This document shows positions 9,901 to 18,900 of a stretch of 30,935 nucleotides of DNA, piece after piece. A program made the position numbers and the translations under genes. The stretch is from IMG/VR virus record IMGVR_UViG_3300042564_001440, positions 1 to 30,935 of that record, one strand, 5' to 3'. The DNA is from a virus. The notes below the pieces were generated by a model that was not told the origin of the DNA, ran no database searches, and saw only the letters and a list, made by a program, of their open reading frames with translations. Position 1 is the first letter of the stretch. Each line of letters starts with the position of its first letter.

Positions 9901-12900
9901 TGATGTAGATAAAATTGGCGTTGTTGTGGTATTAATGTAATCAATTCCGTAACCACCAGTACTGTTAACTCCGTTGATTAATATAAAATCACCTGGTTTT
10001 ACCGACGTATTGAAAGACTCTCTAGTATTAATAACAATTGTCGAAAGTGTTGCGGTGGTACCTGTAGAGTATATATGTTTTATTTGTGTGTCTATTTCAT
10101 CAAGAGTACCAATGAATATTCTAGAACCTAAAACTTCAGTTACTACCGTGGTAGATCTAAATATCTGAGTAGATGTATTCAACGGCGCTATAGTTTGTCC
10201 CGGATAAATTCCATCTGATGAATCTGTGTCAATCCATAGACTGTCTTTCTTTAAATCTCCTGTAAGTTTAGCTACTGCATAGCTACTTACAGTGTCTCCC
10301 CAAGGTGCTGAGTCATAACGTGTACCTGTGTTATCCCAGTTAGGAGTTTGGTCAAACATTAACCCTTGTATAGATATACCAGGATACTCCGCGCCTTCCA
10401 TTAGCAACGGTAATTCTTTTCCTGGCATTAGATCAGTAGGATTGTATAGGTTGATAATCCTATCTACAGCATTGTATAAATCAATATTTTTGTTATAGGT
10501 AACTTTAAACACTTGGCCATATGCTGGAACTTTATTTAAAAATACAAATTTACTGTAATGTTTAATGTACTTAGGTACATCTCCTGATCTATCAGTGTTT
10601 AAGAAATATCTATAACGGTGATCCGTCATCTTTTCGCCTGTCCAAGAATTTTCAGGGAACGTTCTTGATACATCTATTCCAACATTTTCTTCTGCAATCT
10701 GATAATATTCTATAGTGTAATCGGTACCAAATACTAATTTACCATCTAACAACGGAGTTATATTTTGTTTATCTGGACTTGCAAGCCAAGATAATGTAAA
10801 TTTATCTAAGGTGCCGTCACAGATAAATGTATCAGTGACTGTTAAATTAGTCAGGTCTCCAACTGTAGAAGTTCTATCAAATTTTAATCCAATTATATTT
10901 TTTCTAACGGCGTCATTGGCCATGATGACCGACACCCTAGCAGTATCATTAGTAGTACTATTTGAGATAGTTACTATTGGAGGGATTACATAACCAGATC
11001 CAGAATTGGTTACAATTACTTTATACAGCTCACCGTTTCTAATGTATGCTTCAGCTGTTGCACCCGAACCAGTATCTCCAGTAGATGTAGTAATAGTTAC
11101 TGTAGGTCTTTGTGTATATCCTGAACCTGCGTACCCCACTTCAATTGCACTTACATAAAACTTATAATTGTCTTTCCAAGATTTATAAGGATATGAATCT
11201 ACTAAAGAGTTATCTAAATCAATTACATCAAGAGAATCTGTAGTTGTATTATAATAAGAAGGCAAATCAAAGTCAGTAGTATATAAATCAGCTTGTTCTG
11301 CTTTGTCATAAACTGAAGTATAATTTCTTATTTTTGTATGATACGGCTTGACTTCATTAATATAATTTTCAAAGTATTCTTCGTTGTTTAATTTATAAAC
11401 AGGTCGTTGATCAAGTGTTCCAATATTATTAAACACATTAATAAAGGAAGTTTTGAATGCCCAGTCAAGTAATTTTTGTTCAGTTAACGTATACTTAACT
11501 GCGGCAAAGAAGAACAAATTCCAATTTACTTTTAATGAATTAATAAAAATATTATTCTTTAATGCAATAAGAATGTAGTACAATTCTTGATCAGGAATTT
11601 GATCATACAAGGTTTCTTCAATAGTTGCACTATCGTAAGCATACTTGCCTATGTTATAATCCCATAAGGTATCTAATAATTGAATAGTTCCTTGTTCTCT
11701 ATAAACAATGTTATAGGAAGGAATGTAATTTCCTCCGCCAGATACTTTCTGAAGAATAGCATATTTGCTATCTCCAATATTTTTAACTTTTACATAGTCT
11801 CCATCAACAACAGATGTTAATGACCCTATTGCAAACAAATCTGAAATTGTGTACTGTATAGTTTTATAAGAATCATAAGTAGCACTAGACCAATCGACTG
11901 TGGTCCAGAATAACGGAGTATTATATTGTTGTGTTTGAACTTTAACCCAAGTTCTTAAAGAATAATCAAAACTATGTTTAGTCCATCTGTTTCCACTATC
12001 ACTGTTAACCTGTACTATTATAGAATGAGAACGGATTTTAACATTTACCAGGCCGTCCGCATATCCATTGCCTGGATTAATAATTGTTGTAGAAATCACT
12101 CGGCCGTCAACATCTAATTCAGTTACAATTTCACCAATTGCCGAACCAGTTGACAATATAGTAACTTTAGGTGCAATGGTATAACCAAAGCCTGGATTAG
12201 TAATAACAACACTTCTTATTTTTCCATTCTCTGCTCGACATTCTAATTCTGCTTTAACAAAATTAATTGTAGACACTTCATCGAGAGACGCAAGGTCTTC
12301 AACTACTGCATCGTATTCATAAGAAAATAATGCAGGTATTTCTTCTACTTTGTTTAGGTTTTCAAAAGAATAATTTCCTACAATTCTATTTTCTTTAAAG
12401 ACAGAATTTACAAATGTAATTAAATTACGTAATGCTGCTAATCGATCTTTGAACAATGTTTGTTGAGGACGAATTCCAATACCATATCTGTTTCTATAGG
12501 TAAGATTTTTTGCAGGCACTACATTTCTGTCTACTGTAGAGTCATGTCCTAATAAACTATCAAAAAGTTTTTTCTCTAACAACGTATTAGGAACACTGGT
12601 ATGATCACCTTCGTTTAACAACAACCATTCAGTGTGTTTAGGAGTAGAAATACTGTAGTCAATAGTAATATTAGCATTGATCCTATTTCCAACTAACATT
12701 GGTTGGACGTTAGCAAATGCTACAGAACTCGGTGATAATATTTCAACAAATTTCAAACCGTTAGCAACTGGGTCTGCAATATAACTTGCAACTTGAAACC
12801 CGCTCAATCTTCTGTTCTCGGCTTTAGGCAAAGTAACTTTATTCTTAACCCAGAAGTAATAAACATTTTCAAACGATCCTGTTACATTATTAAATAATTG

Positions 12901-15900
12901 CTTAACAGAAATAACGCTGTTGTCTGGATACTTAGGTTGTCCACTAATGCTGTTAACTAGTCCTTTAGTAGTATCGGCTTGGGCGGCCCACTCGGCGGGT
13001 AATAGGTCGGATTTGACCCACTCGTATACGTCAATACTGGCACCTGGGAACATTCTACCCCAGTTATTTTTTCTAAATATTTCATCGCCTTGCTCATACC
13101 ACATGAACTTTGCAGTACTTAAATCCCACCATAGTTCACCTACGTGTTCATCTAACCAATTTGTTTCAGTATTAACAATAGTTCCCGCAAGTCCAATAGA
13201 ATATGTAGCTGGGTCAAACGCAGCTTTGAATTTTAATTCTTGTTCGGCAATTCCAGCAATCTTTCCTTTAACTGGATCAATTACATCTAGATAGTCAACT
13301 ACCTCTTCTTTTACTGTATCAATTAAGGCAACACGACCTATCGGTAATACATCGACTGTATTTTCTTGTTCTCTCAAAACTTTCCAACTTTGAGAAGTTA
13401 GATCTGTTTTACTGAATATATATAATTCAGAAGTATCAGTTGTTGATGCTGAATACGGTTGACTAGTAGGAGCCCCAACAAATACTTCGTTGTTAGTTAC
13501 AACCGTGGCGGCGCCATATCTACTACCGGACAATATATTAACATCATTTAATTCGTCTGCTTGTATAAACTTATTACCTACTTTATTATACAGATAAACT
13601 GTGCCAGCATCTGGAATTATTTCGTTAAACTTAGTAGAGCCGCCGTCAAAAGTTGTTTGGCCTGCGCTGCTAGATTCATCAAATAGTTGTTCACGGCTTC
13701 TAGTTTTTCCTAGAGCACCAATACTAATAGTTTGTTCGTCTTTACTAATAGAAATAGAATAACCAAACTTCAAATCATTAGTAGGTAAAGGATTGTCAAT
13801 AATTTGATTTAAAACATATATCCCTGATGTGTTTGTAAAGATTGCAACTTTACCATACGGCTCATTTGTATACTTGATCTCAGGAGCGGAAATTAACAGA
13901 TACTTACCACTATCTGAAACTGCAATGTCATGCCCAAATCTACCACCTTCAGCAAACTCTGCTAAGAACGGATAATTAACAGGCTGAGAATACGACAAAT
14001 CGGTGTTAAACAAATGAACAGTGCCAGAAGAGGCAACGTACCCAGGGGCACTAATTGCAAATCCAATTGAACACTCGGCAATCTTATAACCCCATTGACT
14101 GCCAGCGGATAGTGTAATAGACGAAGTTGTTAACTCAATTCCACGAACATGTGATATTACTGTAGAAGATGTTGTAATACTATAAGCATATACTGATCCA
14201 GTGCCTGCAAATGTAGTAGACCCAGGAGCACCTACTAATAATGTTGTGGAACTAGTGGATGGTACTCGATTAATACAAATAGAATGTCCAAATCTAGAAT
14301 TGTCAGCAGGACGTGGATTTGCTATAACAATTTCAGTAAAGATAGGATAATCTTCTTGTCGACTATCAATTTTAACTAACCCTTCCTTGACATAAGGTCT
14401 AGCATATCCAGAGCCAGTACTTAATACATTAGTACCAGTAACAATTGCGGCTCTAACATAAGTAGCCTCAGGAGCACCTGTGACATATAATTTCTTTCCT
14501 ATATCATATTGTAAAGCATAACCAAACTGTGTAGAACTTGTAGCACTACAGTAAGTTTTTAAGTTACTATTTAAAATATAATCATATTTGCGAGTCCATA
14601 CACTGTTTACTTTATTGAAAACTTTAACACGACCTTGACTGTACGCCCCATCAATTCTCCAGCTAGGAGCAGATACTAGCATTACAGAACTGTCATTTGA
14701 TGCAAAAATTGAAGTTCCGAACCTCTGACCTGCAGGAGTATCAGCAGTGTCAATTGTTGTTACAGAATAGTTTTTAACTTTTTCATAGACCTGCCATTTA
14801 CCGTCAGTGCCGCTGTCTATCCAAACTTTGTCGCCAGCATTTAATTTTAAAAGATCTGTGACTTGAGATAACTCATCTAAATTACTATATCTTGCTTCTT
14901 CAAATTTATATAAGGATCCGTAATTTAATAATGCTTCATTTTCAATGCTAGACAATCCAGTAGAAACTGTGAATTGATTTGTGTTTACAATAGAATTAAC
15001 AATGTAAACTCCGTTAACTTGAGCATTAAATCTTACTACAGAAATAACATCACCTGTCTGAAGTCTGTGATGACTGTCTGTTACGAAAGTAATTTCACTG
15101 CCAGGAGCACTAACAAATACTCCAGATATTTCAGCTAACTGTTTAGCATATCTGTAAACAGTCCAATCTCCATTTTCTTGAAATCCTAGCCAAACTGTGT
15201 CACCGTCTTGTATTGCAGAATTGTTAGCAATGTCCAATAAACTGTTTTTGTTGTAAGCCGTAGATGTAACGTCATCTGGTCTTACATAACCAGCTGTGGT
15301 TAGTTTTAAATTATTATCTTCCCAGGTACCAGCATAGGAACTTATTGTATTTGCAGGGTCATAACCATCTGGTGTTAATAACAATGTTGATGAAGTTATA
15401 TAATTAATTAAAGGATTAGCGTCAGCAGGCAATGTATTAACAAATTTAACTAGATAGGGATTTTCTAAATAGGTGCCTTCTTCTAACTGAAATTCAATTT
15501 CATTTAATGATGAGTAACTTCCATAATGTCCTGTTCTAAAGGCCCACTCTTCTTTAAATGAGAGGTCTCCTTTATTTGTAAATTCGCTGGCCTTGGCCAA
15601 TTTGTCAACTGCATTCTTAGTGCCTTTGTCTTTGATCATGCCTTGATAGAATTTATATTGACTAATTGGATTAGTGAATATATTATTTAGATACGTCCTA
15701 GGAGTATATCCAGTAAGGTGTTGCGCTAATTGCTGTTGACTGTAATCAAAGTTATCAATGTCAAGACTATAAAAATCTTCAAATTGATTAATTTTATAAT
15801 CAAAATTAGGTAGTAATTGAGGAACTGGCTTTTTACTTAATTGTTCCCATTTGGTAAAATCAAATATAGAATCAGAAGTAATTTTTACCAATGACTCGTA

Positions 15901-18900
15901 ATATCTACCATTGTATCTTACAACCTTACCTGGCAGATATGTTTTGTATGCCTGCCAGTCATTGATTTCAACATTGTCATAGACAAAGCCGGGACTGAAT
16001 AAGTCGCCGTTCCAATTCTTCGTTCTAAATCCAGAAAGTTTAATTCTTAGTTGTCTGTACCCTGTTTCAATATCATAGATAATATCGTTGAATACTGTAA
16101 AATTATTAAACACCATAGCGTGTTCTTTTTGCACAGAATTTAATGCAGCAAAGAATAATCCTTCATTAGCATCTCTGGTCTTAATTGTACATATAGTATC
16201 TTCTCTAGCCATGGTAAATTTATCAATAGGATAAGGTTTACCGTCTGCTTTTAATAAACTGTATTCATATTTTCCTGTAGAAATATTATCAACAACAGAA
16301 TTAGGGAAATTATATTTGATGTAATTGGCAAAAGGACTTAAAGTAATTAAGTTGCCATCTGCCCAATTCTGCGTAGTCCAGTACAAAAATTCTTTGCCAG
16401 TAAACTTCCAATTTAACATTTCGTTTAAATCAGAGTTGAATTCATCAAAGATAAATCCCTGTGTTTCGAGATATGCACCATAACCTATGATAACATCATA
16501 TACTGCTTGAATTGTTGTAAATTCTGTGCCGTAAGGAATTTGTGTTACAGTAGATTCAAATTTTGAAGAAGCCTGGACGGCAGCACCGCCTTTAATTGGC
16601 AACTCTGGAAGACCTTGAAATAATGCAGGATCAAATGTAGCTCCTGCATTATGCCCTATTTTAACTCTATAGAACTTGTTATTATATCTTACAAGCTGTC
16701 CTTGTTTGTAATATCGACCGGTAGTAGATTCTACCGATGTATTATCAACTGAACTTACGCCTTTGTTTCCGTTATTAACAACATTTGACCAATCTGAGAA
16801 ATCTTCAGATATACCTCCAACCTTAACAGCACCCGAAGAAAAAGAAGAAATAGGTTGTAGTATTTCAAAATATGGATTTGCTATATCGTAGCCCTTGACT
16901 ATAAAATTACCATTAGATCGTTGGACAATGATTCCAGAAATTCTAGCAGTCTTGATAGGATTGCTGACATTTAAGATCAAAGAATAATCTTCAGATGGTA
17001 GTACAACTCCAGGGCTTGTTGAAGTAGGATCAATGGAGTCAATAATAATTTGTAGCTTGTCTTTACTAACAAACCCGCCAACCTTATGGAAAAGATTAAC
17101 ATTGAGATATTCAAGATCCTGTCTTAATTTTACAATATAATTTTGATCTTTCTGTCTACCTCTTTCAATAATGTAAGATCCAAAGCCTGCAATTTGATTA
17201 TTTGACTCGCCTTCAATAATTAATTTTCTAGGATCTAAATATGAATCATCTTCAGTATAGGTTACTTGTCCAACAGGATTGATAGTAGTTCTACTAACAT
17301 CAAATAAAGACGAACACACTGTACACGGATTTAATAAGGCGGCTGCGGCAAGTAACGAGAATCTGGAATGACTACTTCGTCTCCAAACAAACTCTGCAGG
17401 GCCACGATCGCCAAACTTCCAATATGATTTTTTATCTTGGTATGAATTTGCAGTAACTAAAAAGGTATTAGGAGTTTTTAAATTTCCATCTACGTCAACT
17501 GGGATGATTGATAATAAATCAGGTCTTGCATAGTCAGGTAGATATACATTTTCGCCCCTCAGGTATCCATTTTTCAAATCAGTCCAAAGTTTTGTATTGG
17601 TTGATTTGTAAGGGGCGATGCCGTATTCACTGACCCACCAAGCAGGAGCTTCGGTTAACCCTAACATTTTCCAAGGAATAAGGTTAGGCTGGATAGTATC
17701 GTAAAAATACGTGAAAAGAGTTTTCCAGTGTCCTGAAATTTCATTTTTATCTACAACATCAAGGCTACCTGTGTAATTCCAAGTACGAGGGTTTGTTTCA
17801 TCAAAGGTATTATTAGTAGTAGCATCAACTCCGTAGGTACCTGCCCAACGAGAAAAATCATTTATTAATATACTGTCTACATCAGCAACCGTATAATTCT
17901 TTTTTCTAAAGGCTCCTGGAATTACTGCGTTAATATCAAATATGCTACTGTTATATTGAACCTTAATATTATTAAAAATTCTTAATTCAAATTCTAAAAT
18001 AATATCATCTCTGTAATCATCATAGGCGTTTATTAAACTACCATCGTGTCCTTGAATTACATTTACCTGGCCTGTGGCCAATGTAGTATCAGGAAGTATC
18101 TGAGGAATAGAAGATGGGTACAATCCTAACTTTGATGGAGTAGGAGGAATATAACACCCTAACGTATCAATGTAATAATTAATTGTTATTATATCACCAA
18201 CTGATATAGGAGTTGATAGTATTACAGATCCGTCAATGTAATCAAAAGTATATTGAGAACCATGTATTAAATGTGTTCCATTAATATAAACAATTACGGA
18301 TTGAAAACTTAATCTAGTTAAATCAAATTCAAAACCAATTGGATATTCTACGTTGGCAACGTCAGTAACTGTAAATGTTCTTACTGTTTTGTTTTGCCCG
18401 TAGCCTAACATATCAGAACGCTGATATAAAGATTTAAGATCTTTATCTTTATTAAGAGTTGCTAATATTAAATCAAGTGCATCCGCTGCAGATAGCTGAC
18501 TGTCAACATTTTGTATAGCTTTTAAAAAATTCATCTTAAACTGGTCATAATGTTGCCCAGCTTGTCTAATAGAGTCGACTACGTTGTGTTCTTTCTTACC
18601 AAGAAAAATTTGAGAAAATGTAATTGGACTAGCATTGACTACTAATCTTGAACCATATTTGGCATAGTCAGTTAAGTCTCTTAAATTATTTCCAGTGTAT
18701 GCCGATGTTTTAGCAAGCATCGAATATACATGATCGCCTAACTCACTCAAGGTTAAACTTGAAGCAAATCCATTCAACGGATTATTTGTTAAACTGATAG
18801 GAGTTTCATAGTACCCATTGCCATTAGGAATTTGATCAGTTTCTATTTTTAATAAAACTACCTCGTCTTTTAACAATATACTTTCTGTAGTTAATGTAAT

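Noticed and set aside
12920-13294. Plus-strand open frame of 124 residues inside the giant gene
   Set aside because: It is fully antisense to the giant protein, has no recognisable motif and no ribosome binding site context; the opposite frame encodes the LWWD module.
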